A DNA stretch of 64,000 nucleotides from Symbiodinium natans (lineage: Eukaryota > Sar > Dinophyceae > Suessiales > Symbiodiniaceae), in contig CAJNDS010000125.1 of the NCBI GenBank assembly GCA_905221605.1, forward strand, positions 162,501 through 226,500, read 5' to 3'. The notes beneath the pieces are model-generated. The model did no database searches. It saw nothing but the letters and a program-made list of their open reading frames with translations, and was not told the origin of the DNA. Of the stretch, positions 53,362 through 64,000 are shown piece after piece; the first letter of the stretch is position 1; each line of letters opens with the position of its first letter. A program made the translations under genes and the position numbers.

Positions 53362-53733
53362 CACCAGCTGCCGCCATCATGGCCCAGGTGCGCCCTTAGG
53401 AGCCGTCAGCTGTCCTAGCAAGACCCAAGCGCACCCCCAGCGAAAGTAGGGTAAGGGAAGGCCACGCCAGGGCCAAGCCACGCCAGGGCCGAGATGCCGA
53501 GATGTAGATGTTATCCAACGTGCTCATTTTGTAGTGTTTGGGGAGGGCCACCAGCTGCCACCATCGTGGCCCAAGTGCGCCCTTAGGAGCCGCCATCTGT
53601 CCTAACAAGACTCAATCAAGCGCACCAAGCGCCCCAGCGAAAGGTAGGGTAAGGGAAGGCCACGCCAGGGCGAGGCCACTCCAAGGCCGAGATGCCGAGA
53701 TGTAGATGTTGTCCAACGTGCTCATCTTTGTAG
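53362..53733. repeat. Tandem duplication of about 187 bp
   Basis: Two copies starting CAGCTGCC[GA]CCATC and ending GATGTAGATGTT[AG]TCCAACGTGCTCAT, about 88-90 percent alike by eye, in head-to-tail order. Both contain GTAGGGTAAGGGAAGGCCAC. No frame conserved. Confidence 0.8.
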
Positions 53734-53739
53734 GTGCGC

Positions 53740-54520
53740 CCTCAGCACTGAAGCCTTGCACCACGTGAAACCGGCAAAGAGATGGTGTGTCGAGTGTGCC
53801 CAGAGAAAGAGGGGGGACGTTGGGGGGGGGGGGGGGGGGGGGGAAGGCACTGTCGCTCTAGCGCAGCTAGGTCAGAACAAGGGGGTGCTCTTCGAGCCTG
53901 AACCACACGGCTCTTAGCGCCGCCCCGGAGGTCCCCCTTCAACCGGCACCAGCCCCGAAGCAGAAGGAAGCGCTAGACTCCGGGTAAAAGCCCCATTATG
54001 ACATTAAGTCTTTTAGAGGGGCTTTTAACACAGCATGAAAGGGCCCTTAATAAGCGTATTATAGCGGGGCCCATAATACCCATACGCTTATAGCCCCGTA
54101 CAATCTTATAATTCAGGGGGAAAAGGGGAAGAGAGAACGCATTATTAATATTGTTACACGCACTTTCATTCACAAGTTCATTCGTTTGCCATAATATTAA
54201 TACTGTTCTTTCTTCGTTAATATAATATTCTGGACGGCCAACAAGAGATTTCTTACGCCGCCGTAATAATACTATAATTCTATGGACGTGAATGCATTAC
54301 TTCATTCACTCGTTTACTTCGTTGTCACTCTATAAATAGTATTCACGCTTCGTGCCTCATTGTAATACGATTAATAATTAATATAGAGTTCTCTCTTCTT
54401 CTTGGTGGTTTTACAAGGGTGTAAACGGTTAGACCAAGAGTTAAAAGAGGTGATTGGTTCTCTGGGGCGGTACGTGTGTTGGGATCTCAAGGTGTGATGT
54501 GAATGAGTCTAATAGTACTT
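53740..54520. other. AT-richer intergenic stretch
   Basis: Poly-G run at 53,820-53,843, then 54,000-54,420 rich in ATTAATA/TAATATT. No supported gene. Confidence 0.45.
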
Positions 54521-54541
54521 CTTTTTTTGAGGCGAGCTTCT

Positions 54542-55036
54542 TTACCACATCAGCGGCGCAGTAAGCGAATCCACCAAGCGTCTTGCTTGAGAAGAAAGTG
54601 ACACCGAGCAATAAAGCAAAAGCGAAAGAACCAAGACGAACAAAGCAACCAAGGCAACGACGCGCCTATATGCGCCTATCCTATTCAGGTGAAACAGCCG
54701 ATCTCTCAGAACACGTGGAAGAAGAATAGTCCATTGCATCCGTTTGGCCCATAGCGGACCAGCAGCAGAAGAATCAGCCTCATCCTCAATTAGTCTCACT
54801 TGAGTGGAGTAAGCCGGTAAGTGAACCATCACCAGACAAGGCAATCCAGCCAGCTCCATTCGGTAGCCACTTCCAGCAACTCCCAGCCTTTTCACAAGCG
54901 GCCCACACAGCCTAGCACAGATTTGATCCGCGCCACCAAGCGCACCTCCGCTACGCGGCGCTATTGCCCCTTCCGCAAGGAATGAGTCCAATAGTACAGG
55001 TTGGTCGAAAGGATTCCACGAAGAGAACGTAACCAC
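54542..55036 (-). CDS. Hypothetical membrane-anchored frame, repeat family copy 1
   Basis: 164-codon open frame. The C-terminal 60 residues contain RRVVALVALFVLVLSLLLYC, a likely transmembrane helix, and end SLTAPLMW. The DNA of this end (54,528-54,765) recurs at 56,925-57,152 and 57,367-57,500, where the frame is broken. The N-terminal part (about 100 residues) is not repeated. It may be a mobile-element end rather than a host gene. Confidence 0.4.
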   Translation of the reverse strand: MVTFSSWNPFDQPVLLDSFLAEGAIAPRSGGALGGADQICARLCGPLVKRLGVAGSGYRMELAGLPCLVMVHLPAYSTQVRLIEDEADSSAAGPLWAKRMQWTILLPRVLRDRLFHLNRIGAYRRVVALVALFVLVLSLLLYCSVSLSSQARRLVDSLTAPLMW

Positions 55037-55858
55037 AGATCATACTGTAAAACCCCAGAGTTAGTTCACATTGTAACCCTTAGGACCTTAGGAAGTACTA
55101 TGAAGAGAATACAATGAAGTGAATTGACAAAGAGTGAAACGATGCGTGCAATGAACGAATTGTGTGAACGAAATGTGCGCCGTTACTAATTCTCTTATTG
55201 GCGCACCAGTAATACCAATAATAATGCGGCTCACTCTTTCTTTCCAAGCTGTCCGAGTGCAAGTGTGTGAGCTGTAGGCAGCAGAATTTCATCAACAAGC
55301 GCTTGCAGCAGTCTTGCGTGTGTTCTTTTGTCATTTGTCTGGGTGTTTTTGGTGTTCAGCTTTTTGGTCACTGTGGTGTCTGTGGTTTGTCTGGTGTGTG
55401 GAAGCGTTGCTCTGCTGCTGTTGGCGTGCCCGTGTTGGTGTGGTTTTGGTGCTTGGTGCGGTTTAAGTTTTGGTCCCTGGTACGCTGCGCAAATCTTGGA
55501 TGCAATGGATGCAAATTTGGATGCAAAGTTCGTTGCAAGGTCATTCAATTTGTACCCTAAAACAGGGGCAGCAAAATCAATCAAAAAGACAGGGAAGCTG
55601 AAGTGACTTCCGCAGTGCGAGAAAAACGTGCGAGAACAACGCAAGACTGCTTTTCCGTTTTGAATGCCAGCCAGACCAGTATGCAAGCCAAGAACACGCG
55701 TCTCAGGCATTTTCGTTTTGTTTTAAATGTTGCTGCAAACAGAATAAGATCGAAGAAAATCTTGTTTTTCTGGGGGCCTCGATTTTGAATTTCCTTTACG
55801 ATCGTACACTGTCAGCCAGGTTGGAGCCTCAAATTGGAGCCCAGATTTAGGAGCCATT

Positions 55859-56401
55859 TTGGGCCCAGTTGGCGGCATGTTTTTTCACAAGCAGAGCCAG
55901 ATTTGGCTGACACAGTCGTTGCGAGCAACACAAAAAGAACTCTTGCTCAGTTCTGATCTAAGTCTAAGTCTTGCCAGTTTTCCCTCAAAACTTAAGCAGG
56001 CAGCAAGGCGGCGAAGCGCGAACTTAAAGGGAAACGGAACTTTCTCGAACAGTATGCGCGAAACCGTCGACACACCTGAGGCAACCATGCTCCAGTGGCT
56101 AGCTGTACGCCCCATATATTCCTTGTCAGGCATTTTTACCACCTCCAACACAAGTTGCCACGCTGAAGCTGCTTTGTTATTTGACCTGCGGATCGCCCGG
56201 GGACCCGGAGTGGGAAAGAAGGGAACGAGAAGCGTGCGAACCTTTGCAAGGCTGCTCCTTGCACACAAAGTCTGGGACCGATACAGCCTCACCTCCCAGA
56301 CCTTCGAACGTGCGCTTCTGTCTTCTAGGCAACAGGAAGTGGTAGTAGGGGAAGCCTCCACCGAACTGTGGTTTGCCACGCCTCGAGAACTTGCGAACTG
56401 A
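55859..56401. other. Segment open on both strands
   Basis: 180 codons open on plus and 164 on minus over nearly the same bases. Neither shows a domain. Composition is moderate GC. At 55,849 AGCCATTTTGG matches 11 nt of the dinoflagellate spliced leader, but the following bases differ. Confidence 0.25.
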
Positions 56402-56924
56402 CAAGACCATGAACCACAAATTGCTGAAGATCAGTTCGCCAGTCCAACGTCGTGCGCGGGCAAGTGGCCCTTCCCGCCAGCATCACAACTGTTGCTGCCT
56501 GAAGTACATTGAGCTGCAGGTCGAGCAATACTTCTCTTCGAGTTTGTCCCGCCCCTGGTTCGGCCTTGCGCTGCCTGCCCCTGCCCTTGTTGGGGGGGGA
56601 CGTTGTCGCCTCGTAACCCATGAGCAAACCAGCTAACCAGTAATCAGGGTCGCTTTAGCTTGTCATGGCCCAGTCGATTCAGCACGTGCCAGACTGGCTT
56701 CACGGAGTGTCGGTCGACCAACTTGGCAACGCTGCAGGAAGTTGACCAAGCTCTTTCGCTTTCCCAGCAAGACCCACACTGGAGGAATCATCTCCCTGCG
56801 TGCTTCCAAACACCCCACAAAGATAGGCTAAACTCTTGCTGGGCAAAACTCTACGCAACTAGGAAGTCAACCTATCCTTTTGCAGTCGAGCTCGCAACTA
56901 AGCTTTCAAAGTTCCCCCTCCTGT

Positions 56925-57152
56925 TTTTTTGAGGCGAGCTTCCTTACAACATCAGCGGCGCAGTAAACGAATCTATCAAGCCTATTGCTTGAGAAGTAGG
57001 TGAGACAGAGCAGGAGCACCACAAGAGAACCACAAACGAACAAAGCAACCAACAAAGCAAACGACGCATCTACGCAACTAGGTGAAACAGCCGGTCTCTC
57101 AGAACGCGTGGAAGAGAAATGGTGCATTGCTTCCATTGGCCAGTGAGCAGTG
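56925..57152 (-). repeat. Repeat family copy 2 (broken hydrophobic frame)
   Basis: Aligned with copy 1: PRVLRDRLFHL is conserved, then an in-frame stop, then a hydrophobic helix and SFTAPLML. Direct orientation relative to copy 1. Confidence 0.7.
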
Positions 57153-57366
57153 GAATATTCGTTCGATTTTCAATTGCTTTCACTGCGCAAGAAGCAGCCA
57201 AATTGCCATCGCACGGGCATGCAAAATAGCGCCACCGAACGAAACCATATCACAGGTTCAGCCGATCAGCACGACAAGAAAGAAAAAAATGCGCCGACGA
57301 AACACCTCATATCCGAGCCGCCAGTGTGGCCACAGATCCATGCGCCGTTCCCGCGTACTCCGATCC

Positions 57367-57500
57367 ACGGAGCTTCTTTACCATTAGGGGCGCGGTAAGC
57401 GAATCCATCAAAGCCTGTTGCTTGAAAAGCAGGTGAGACAGAGCAGAAACACTCTGATCACCACAAAATAAACACACGCAAGCAACCAGCACGACGCACC
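57367..57500 (-). repeat. Repeat family copy 3 (shorter)
   Basis: Only the end nearest SLTAPLM and part of the helix region are kept (ALMDSLTAPLMV). About 430 bp from copy 2, same orientation. Confidence 0.65.
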
Positions 57501-58460
57501 TGTCAAAGTCAAGCCCCATTTGAACATTTAAAATGTGGTCAAACCAGCCCGTCAAAGCATGGTCAAAAACCCCACCCCTCAAAACAGTCAAACCACCATT
57601 CAAACATGGGCCCAAACCCACTTTTTTGCCATTTTGAAAGCGAGCCGCAGGATTTTGTCAGTCGACCCTGCTGGTCATGTCGACTCCACCCACAGCAAAA
57701 TCACTTACATGAAATCCCTCAAGCACTCGAAGTTATTCAGAAATTGTGGTTTTTCCAAGAAGCAAAAGAGAAATAAAGGGCGTTTGGAAGTATATCTTGA
57801 AAGCTCTCTTTCAAACATGCAGGACCAACAGAGCGTCCTGTTCCGAAGTGAAGCTGCATTCGGCTTCTGAAACCTTATGAACGTGCACCTGCGCGGCACA
57901 CACTTTTACCAATCCAGGTGCTAGAATGCGGCCAGGTCTTTAACAGCCCTCAACGGGCCTCAAATCCAAAACCTTGCCATCATTTGACGCTTGCTTAAAG
58001 CTGGTTTGAAGCCAAACCTCAAATAGGCCTCAAGCACAAACCCCGACAGCTTACCATCACACAAGGCCCAGGTCTTACATTCAAACCCCAGTTAGCTTGT
58101 CGTGATTTGAGGCTGGCTTGAGGCCAGCTTGAGGCCAGGCCTTAGACCTCAAACCCAAACCCCAGCTTGTCATTTGAAGCTGGCTGAAAGGCCAGTTTGA
58201 GACCAGTCTGGTGTCACCCATCCATACGCGCCCAAACAATCCCTATCCACGCCAAAACACCACCTCGGAGCAATTCTGTTACGCTATTTTCTGGACTTCC
58301 CGCCACGTGCATCTTGTGCTGCTGATATTCTGAAAGCCATGCACCTGGATTTCATGACTTCTAGAAGCGAATTTGTCCCTCACTTTCTGTATGTCAATTG
58401 CGAGCATTGTAAAGCTCAGTTCAACTCGCCGGGCGCGGCGTCGCGCGCGGTTAACTTTAA
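57500..58460. other. Low-complexity spacer
   Basis: 57,500-57,640 has repeated GTCAAA-x-CC motifs; 57,950-58,210 has several copies of a degenerate GAGGC(C)AGCTTGAGG / TTGAAGCTGGCT sequence. No gene supported. Confidence 0.4.
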
Positions 58461-58470
58461 CCGCTCAAAA

Positions 58471-58499
58471 CGCCGCGCCGCCCGCAGGGCGGCGCGGCG
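58471..58499. repeat. Perfect GC hairpin, 13-bp stem and 3-nt loop
   Basis: 58,471-58,483 (CGCCGCGCCGCCC) and 58,487-58,499 are exact reverse complements around GCA. The surrounding 150 bp is also very rich in GCCGC/GCGGC. Confidence 0.9.
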
Positions 58500-58958
58500 T
58501 CAGCCGCGCCGCTCGAGGCGCCGCGACCTTTTTTAAGGGGCCTCGCAGCAAGAGCGGTCCGCCGCTCGAGGCGTCACGTCTTCAAAGGAGGCGTACGCAG
58601 CCTAACAAACCGGCACCCACAGTCCGCAAGTGGAAATGCGGCCACCAACACGCCGCTCCAAGGCAGCAATTCCAGGCCACGCCGCTCGATGTGTTACACC
58701 CTTAAAGAAGCTGTCCCCTGGCCTAGCAAACCCACCCATCAAGCTGACAAGCCACCCAAAACTGTGTCTACGGAAACAGAAGGCAACACAAGACCAAACA
58801 CTGCCAAACAACCACGTCAAAAACGAAGCCTTGATCTGAACCGACCTGACTTGGATTCCCCAGCCTCACCATGCACCGGAATCGACTCCAAAAACGCACA
58901 GCTCTTTTTGTACGCGCAAAACTCTGGCAAACTTCTAACAGCTTCTGCTTTCTGCTAG

Positions 58959-60710
58959 CTAGTTCAAGACTCTGATCCCTTTGTTGTCAAAAATAAGCTC
59001 TTCTTCTTCTTCGGGATCGAAAAGTTCGCTTTGAACGTCCTCGCCTTCCGAATACACTGGCTCGTGCTCTTCATCACAGGAAAGTGAAAGCGGCTGAGGC
59101 GATTCTTCTGCAGGAGGCACCAAAACAGCAGGAACCTCCTCTGCAGATTTCGTTTCAGGGGCAGTGGAAGGCTTTGCCTTTCCCTTTCCAAAACTAGCCA
59201 AGCTTGCCCACGTTACGGAGCCAACGGAAGCACCCTCAAGCTTGCGCATTTCCGCAAAGACTTGAAAAGCATCCGTAAAGGAAAACCAATGCAAAAACTG
59301 AAAGGTGCGCACTCGCTCATGAAGTTGTGTCTCCATTGCCTCAGCCGTAGCAGGAGAAGGCCCCGTGGTGTTGATGGGACGCTTGCCGACCTCTCTTCGA
59401 AAGGTTGCAAAGAACCCATCCAACTTTTGGGTGCCCCCAACCCTGATCTCTTCCACCCATTGTCGCCCATCAAAGATCTTGAGCTTGAACTTTCGAGTGA
59501 ACTCTGGGTGGGGCGGCTTGTGTCGGACGTTGCTGTGCGCCAGTTTCAAATGAGCAAAAGAAGGTCCTCCCAACGCTCCATTGTACAAACATGGCAATGG
59601 CTCTTCAGAGTCCAGCTTCTTGTACGCCTTTGCACTGTCTGTGTGACAGACACTGCCAACGGCGATTCGGCTGGCTCCTGCGGAATTCACGATCGTATCC
59701 TTCAGCTCCTGGATGCTCAAAGGGCCTCCTCCACCTTGTCCGGAAGCCGTCAACTTGTCCGGGAGCTTGTGAATGAAGACTTTCGCACTTCCTCTACGAA
59801 CGATCGCAATGTAACGGAGCCATAGAACCTTAGTGTAAATTGAAGATATCGCAAGCAATACAAACACTTTAACAAACGGACAAAACAAGGCCGATGAAAC
59901 CCAGCAACCTTGTCGTCAAGCCTTTGCTTCTAAAGCTGATCTCATCTAGCTCCACGTCCATCCCAGCACCACCCATCACAAGCTCTTCATTCATGCGGTC
60001 AATGATGGGCGTCAACCATTTGCGAAAATCCTAAACAAGTCTCTGACAGTGCGGTGATCGACCCCCAGAATGAGACCAGCTTGATCCGAACTGACATTGA
60101 TCGGGGACAAGAAGAGCCAAAGAGCACCAACCAAGGATCGAAGTGCCAATTTCTTGTTGAAGAGATCTGCGTCATGTGTCAAGGCAGACTTTGAGCATCT
60201 GCAATTTTTTGTCTTGCACCTGCATGGTCTCCCTTTCTTTCAATCCGCCAATTGGTCTCTTCGCACCATTCACACGGATCAAGTCGACCATCATGCATCA
60301 AGTCCAAGTCAACACACATCTCCAAGAGCTCAGCAGAAGTCGAACAAAGAAGTGAAAAGCGTGTCCACAAGGAAGATCTGGACAAATTTGCTTGGCGACC
60401 TCGTTTTCTTTTCAAGAGAGTCCCGTGTACGGTCTTGATGGCAAGGATGAGCTGGATCCACGACTTTCAAAATGCTGCTGCAAGGCGCTTGCAGGTCGCT
60501 TTCTGGGCTCACCTTTGGTTCTGTACTTTCAATGGGTGAGTCTTCTTTCCGAGCCCTGGACTGACGACTTTTCGGCCGAGATTTGGGCTGAGAACGGACT
60601 CGTCTGTCTCTTCCTGCAGATCCCATGGTCACTTGTCCCCCAGCTTCCCACCGAGCGCTGATTGCAGTTCTTGCCATGATCCAAAATTGCTGCAAATCAA
60701 AATGCATCAA
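58959..60710 (-). pseudogene. ISXO2/IS1595-type DDE transposase, frame broken
   Basis: Main frame 58,959-59,888 (309 codons) has VCHTDSAKAYKKL (second Asp), HSNVRHKPPHPEFTR and VGGTQKLDGFFATFRREV, the ISXO2-like C-terminal motifs. Upstream in another frame (about 59,890-60,030) comes MDVELDEISFRSKG, the first catalytic Asp; before that LSPINVSSDQAGLILGVDHR, helix-turn-helix-like (about 60,030-60,175); then another shift to a Cys-containing N-terminal part (60,179-60,415) with DPCEWC. At least three frame changes: one may be an intron (near 59,840-59,890), the others look like single-base indels. The acidic C-terminal tail (EEEEELIF) is extra to bacterial members. Such genes occur in many copies in dinoflagellate genomes. 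Confidence 0.7.
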
Positions 60711-60719
60711 ATCAGAAGA

Positions 60720-61960
60720 AGCAAATGCTCATTTTTCAATTTGAAAAAAATAAGAAATTCTGATGCAAAACATTTAGACACAATTGATTAATGCTCTTTT
60801 CTGTCAGACAATGCAAATGAAATTTAAAAAAGAAGTTTTGGACAAATTGAAATGGTAAAGAACATTTTCAAAAACAAAAAAAACGTCTGGTGTCTAGAAG
60901 ACAAAATAAAAAATGCAACTTTGTTTTTTGAAGTGATCGTTGATTAAACTTGTTTGAATTTAATCAGGTTTCTGGAAGTCTTGTCTGGATTTCTTTGAAC
61001 GGTTTTGTTTTGTTGTAAATCCTAAAACAGTTGGAAACAAGCTTGTTTTTGTTTCTTGTGAAGCAGTTAGTGATGTGAAAAAAATTTTTGAAAATCACTT
61101 GGTTTTTATTGTGTTATGAACATCGCTCTGAAGGTGTATCGTTTGAAGCGGGTAATTTGTAAATTTAAGAGACATCCTCTAAGGTTGTAGCAAGTGGAGC
61201 GGCTGTAAAGGTGGCACACCTTCTAACAGTGTAGCATTTGAAGTGGCAAGATTAGCCGCTTCAAATGCCGCGTCCGCCTTCAACTCAAGCCGATTCTTTC
61301 TTGATGTCAATCTCTAAAACCATGAGCGTTTATTTTTTTTTTTTTTGGGGTGCTGTAAAAGGGGGGTTGGAGCGTGAAGAAGTTGAACCAAATTCAATTC
61401 TTCATCAAGTCCAGCAGTCCAAAATTAGTGCCCCTTCTACGTCCTTTTGGATTGAAGGTGGCAGAACGGCGATTCATTTTGCCAAATGTACACCACATGC
61501 GCTTAAAGCGAGCTTCAGCTTTCTCGTGGAGGGATAGGTGAGAGGAAGGTTGTATGCAAGGAGAATGCTGTTGAGTGAGCGTACACGAGCGTAGAGTCTA
61601 CGAAAGGCAACCATGCAATTCAAGTGAACTAAGCAAGATCGAGGACCCAGCCCTGATCACGACACTCAGAATGGAAGTCATGGCGTCACTGGGTCCCAAT
61701 GGCCCATAGAAGCACAGGAAAGCAAGAGGTTGCCTGTCGTAAACATAAACCCTCAGTGGGAATGTTCCTTGCTTGTGACTGCATCTCAACCTGTTCATTG
61801 CAAAACAAGTTAGGGAAGCTGCCATAAGGAAGAAGGGCGAGAGGAAAAGCCGAAGAAGAGCAATCGGCGTCATAAAGATAGTACAAGGTGCAAATAAACC
61901 CTTTGACCTCGTCGCGGCATGTAATTTGGACTCACCGGAAGAAGAAATGAACACGGTGCT
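60720..61960. other. AT-rich non-coding stretch
   Basis: 60,720-61,150 is strikingly A/T-rich with runs of AAAAA/TTTTT. A T-homopolymer of about 17 lies at 61,328-61,346. Degenerate copies of (G)TAGCA/AGCGG...TTTGAAG(C/T)GG occur near 61,140-61,265. Frames at 61,265-61,537 (plus) and 61,598-61,981 (minus, 127 codons) lack recognisable domains. Confidence 0.4.
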
Positions 61961-61989
61961 CAATCTCATTGCGGATCGCATGCTGCCTT

Positions 61990-62640
61990 ACTTCGATGCA
62001 ATCCCAAAGCTTCCATTGTAAACTACATGAGGTGGTTTGCTGGAACGTAACATCCCTCAACGCCCTTGATTCAATCGGGCTTGCCAAACTAAAGACCATT
62101 GGTGCAATCGCACATCAAACCCCTGTTCTCCTACAAGAAACCAGGCAGGCGATGTCCAGGGTCCAGGTTGTGGCATCGCTCGCAATCCTCAAAGACACCT
62201 TTCTGGCGGCGTTGCGATCTGCCTGCCGCAAGATTATCAGCTTCGAAACAGTTGAAATCCTGCCTGGCTTTGCCCTTGCAAGCTTGGTCAAGTTTAGGAC
62301 AGTCAGCTATTGGCTACTTTCTGCAAACTGGCATCATGACCAGTGGGGACAGCTTCTACACGCGGTTAGCCACTTTGTCAGACAAGCTGAACATGGTTCT
62401 CCTTGGAGGCGACTTTCACTTTGTTGACCTGTTAAGGCCTGGAGATTACAATCATCTCTTGGCGCAAGGGGACCTTGTTGAATGCAAGCCGGACAAGGCA
62501 ACCTTTGAGCAAGGTGCTGTGCTCAGTCACCTTGACCACTTTTTGATCACTTCTCCACTTTTCTCAGCCTCCAAGATTTGTCTCAACTCTTGGAGAAATA
62601 AAAGGGTCACCACCTCATCAAAATCCGTTTCCGTCCAAAG
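61990..62640 (+). pseudogene. LINE endonuclease (EEP domain) remnant
   Basis: Frame 1 (from about 62,030) reads VVCWNVTSLNALDSIGLAKL and later PVLLQETR, the N-terminal Asn and catalytic Glu region of an apurinic-type endonuclease. After a frame change, MVLLGGDFHFVDLLRPGDYN (GGDFN motif with His for Asn) and LSHLDHFLITSP (S-x-L-D-H) follow. The middle is frame-shifted. This is the domain that nicks target DNA in non-LTR retrotransposons; this copy is dead. Confidence 0.65.
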
Positions 62641-62799
62641 AGAAGCTTGTCGTAGACTCGCCTTCAATACCGGTCCGTACGGTCCCGTGCTCTACTTTCA
62701 ATACAGTTCCTGAGATGACCGACGCAACTTGTCTCCTTTGGTATGCCAACAATTGTCCATGTGGAAGCCAATCCATCGAGAAAACTGGTTAAGTTGCTT

Positions 62800-63235
62800 T
62801 GGAAGCAAACTGGTCCAACAATCGCTGTGTGTCGACACAGACAATTTGTTCACTTGCCAAACACATAAATATCTCTCCCTTTGTCTCCACGTCAATATCT
62901 CTCCAGCAGGGATTTACTTTTTTCGAAGGCCTTTGCGAAGTCAGTCAGCGCAATCGATCATTGAGCATCTTTCAGCTTAAGAAAATGCTGCATCTCCGCA
63001 TAATTGGCTTGCAGTCTTAAAATGATCAAGAAGTGCCTGGGCAAGATGCATAGATTCTTTAAGCCAAAATGGCGTGTACCGCCAAATCAACAATTCTGTT
63101 GCTAGTGTTAGGCAAATTAAGAGGCCTGTAATTGTCCGCGTATGCGCTCTTATCGGCTTTAGGCATGAATACAAGTGCCTTGTCCAGAACAAGCGTGCAT
63201 TTTGCAGCTAAGTCTCAGCGAAAACTTTGCTAGAA
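62800..63235 (-). pseudogene. LINE reverse transcriptase remnant
   Basis: Minus strand reads VFMPKADKSAYADNYRPLNL and PNTSNRIVDLAVHAIL (RT motifs 1-2, YRPLNL-type), then a stop, and further on ALTDFAKAFEK (motif A with its catalytic Asp, about 62,890-62,920). Frame shifts and stops interrupt it. Orientation is opposite to the endonuclease remnant next to it. Confidence 0.65.
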
Positions 63236-63239
63236 TAAG

Positions 63240-64000
63240 GTTTTGCATTTGCGTCAACTTGGCAGTTATAATGCAGGGAAGACTTGGAAATTTTTACGCA
63301 CGAAGCAGCTGTCTCCACTAGCAATAAATTGAACAACCCTAGATTCTAATCTTCCACAATTGCCACATCCCTGGCCTTCTGCGGAAGATAGGTAGGAAGC
63401 AGGTGCGAATTTGGAAGCACTCTTGGACTTGCAGGCCAGCTGAATGTGCTGGCTCAAAGGTGTCTCAAGCTCTCTAAATCCAAAAAAGTTCTTTGGACGC
63501 AGCACTGTTGTTGTTTCACATGCCCCGTAAGTCTAATTAAGGCTGAGACATCATGTAAAACCCATACAAGCGGATCAAGCGCAAGGCAAAAAAGAACGAC
63601 GGACGTCGTTCTTCCCTGTGAATGGTGATTGGGTGACAGAACGCGACTTTAAATTTTATGTTGGGTTCTGCTCAAACATGCAGCTACTCTGCTCGTGTTT
63701 TGTTTCATGCCTTTTTTATCGATTTTTGTCCCCTTTTTTTTGCAATTCTCTTTGCGCTTTCTCTTGAAAACATCTTCTTAAAGCGCTTTCTATTCCCAGC
63801 TTAACCAACGGCAGCGCAAAGACAAGCCTGCATCAGTCTTACCTTGCCGCCCACAGCGCAGCTTTAAAAAGGCCAAGCCTTCATCTTGGCTGTCACCTGC
63901 AAGCTGCAACTTTAGAAAGGCCAAGCGAAATTTTAGCTTTTAAAAGAAAGCCTTGCAGAATGCAAGCCTGTGTCTTTGCCTTCAGCCCTAGCAAACAGCC
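63240..64000. other. Right end, no supported gene
   Basis: Frames below 80 codons. The sequence 63,830-63,960 repeats a GCAGC-x-TTTA(A)AAAGGCCAAGCC motif about three times at about 60-nt spacing. T-rich tract at 63,700-63,780. Confidence 0.4.

Noticed and set aside
55846-55868. AGCCATTTTGG, 11 nt of the spliced leader, on plus
   Set aside because: The following GCCCAG does not match CTCAAG and no downstream gene with a processed-copy structure was found; kept only as a note.
58700-58960. CRISPR-like or bacterial operon features
   Set aside because: No regularly spaced direct repeats with unique spacers anywhere in the window, and no bacterial gene arrangement.
63058-63082. Match of GCCATTTTGGCT to the dinoflagellate spliced leader (minus strand)
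   Set aside because: It falls inside the reverse transcriptase frame (VHAILA) and the bases beyond the 12-nt match differ; chance is more likely.

Overview
The window looks nuclear, eukaryotic and probably dinoflagellate. Evidence: the plant/dinoflagellate-type telomere heptamer TTTAGGG is abundant; coding sequence is cut into very short exons; several introns appear to use GC (possibly GA) donors with AG acceptors followed by G; an ISXO2/IS1595-type transposase relic is present; and there are remains of a LINE with an endonuclease and a reverse transcriptase. No bacterial operon, ribosome binding site, rRNA or intact tRNA was seen. Species is not resolved. Every gene model here is a by-eye exon reconstruction from open frames, splice signals and intron phase, not a verified transcript.

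1-27 kb is a subtelomere-like domain: blocks of TTTAGGG/CCCTAAA and variants (TTTAGCG, CTTAGGG, TTTGGGG, TTTAGGGG, TTTCGGGG) that switch orientation repeatedly, separated by short GC-rich spacers. Many spacers hold a short open block of 50-90 nt on the minus strand with a good acceptor, often a donor, and high-quality protein-like sequence. The telomere-like repeats therefore seem to fill the introns of one or more split genes. Recognisable pieces are coiled-coil-like exons, two related Cys-motif exons and a PLAT/LH2-like exon.

27.9-40.6 kb (perhaps from 42 kb) on the minus strand is the centrepiece: an NLR-like gene. A P-loop (formed by splicing), a Walker B block with the DGFDEAG motif and a TSRP sensor motif, in that order, define a NACHT NTPase. 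They are followed by unassigned exons and then a run of leucine-rich-repeat exons, one repeat per exon, nearly all phase 1 on both sides. The LRR part has been amplified as tandem units of about 1.48 kb. A terminal exon with a stop lies at 27,898.

41-53 kb holds fragments of further minus-strand split genes: a pair of exons with an SHYWG motif near 44.5-44.8 kb and an unrecognised gene spread over about 46.6-50.5 kb with introns of only 60-72 nt. It also holds dispersed repeats. 53-64 kb is repeat-rich: a tandem 187-bp duplication, a three-copy family carrying a hydrophobic reading frame, a perfect GC hairpin, the broken ISXO2-like transposase (minus), and LINE endonuclease (plus) and reverse transcriptase (minus) fragments in opposite orientation. 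60.7-61.3 kb is strikingly AT-rich compared with the rest.
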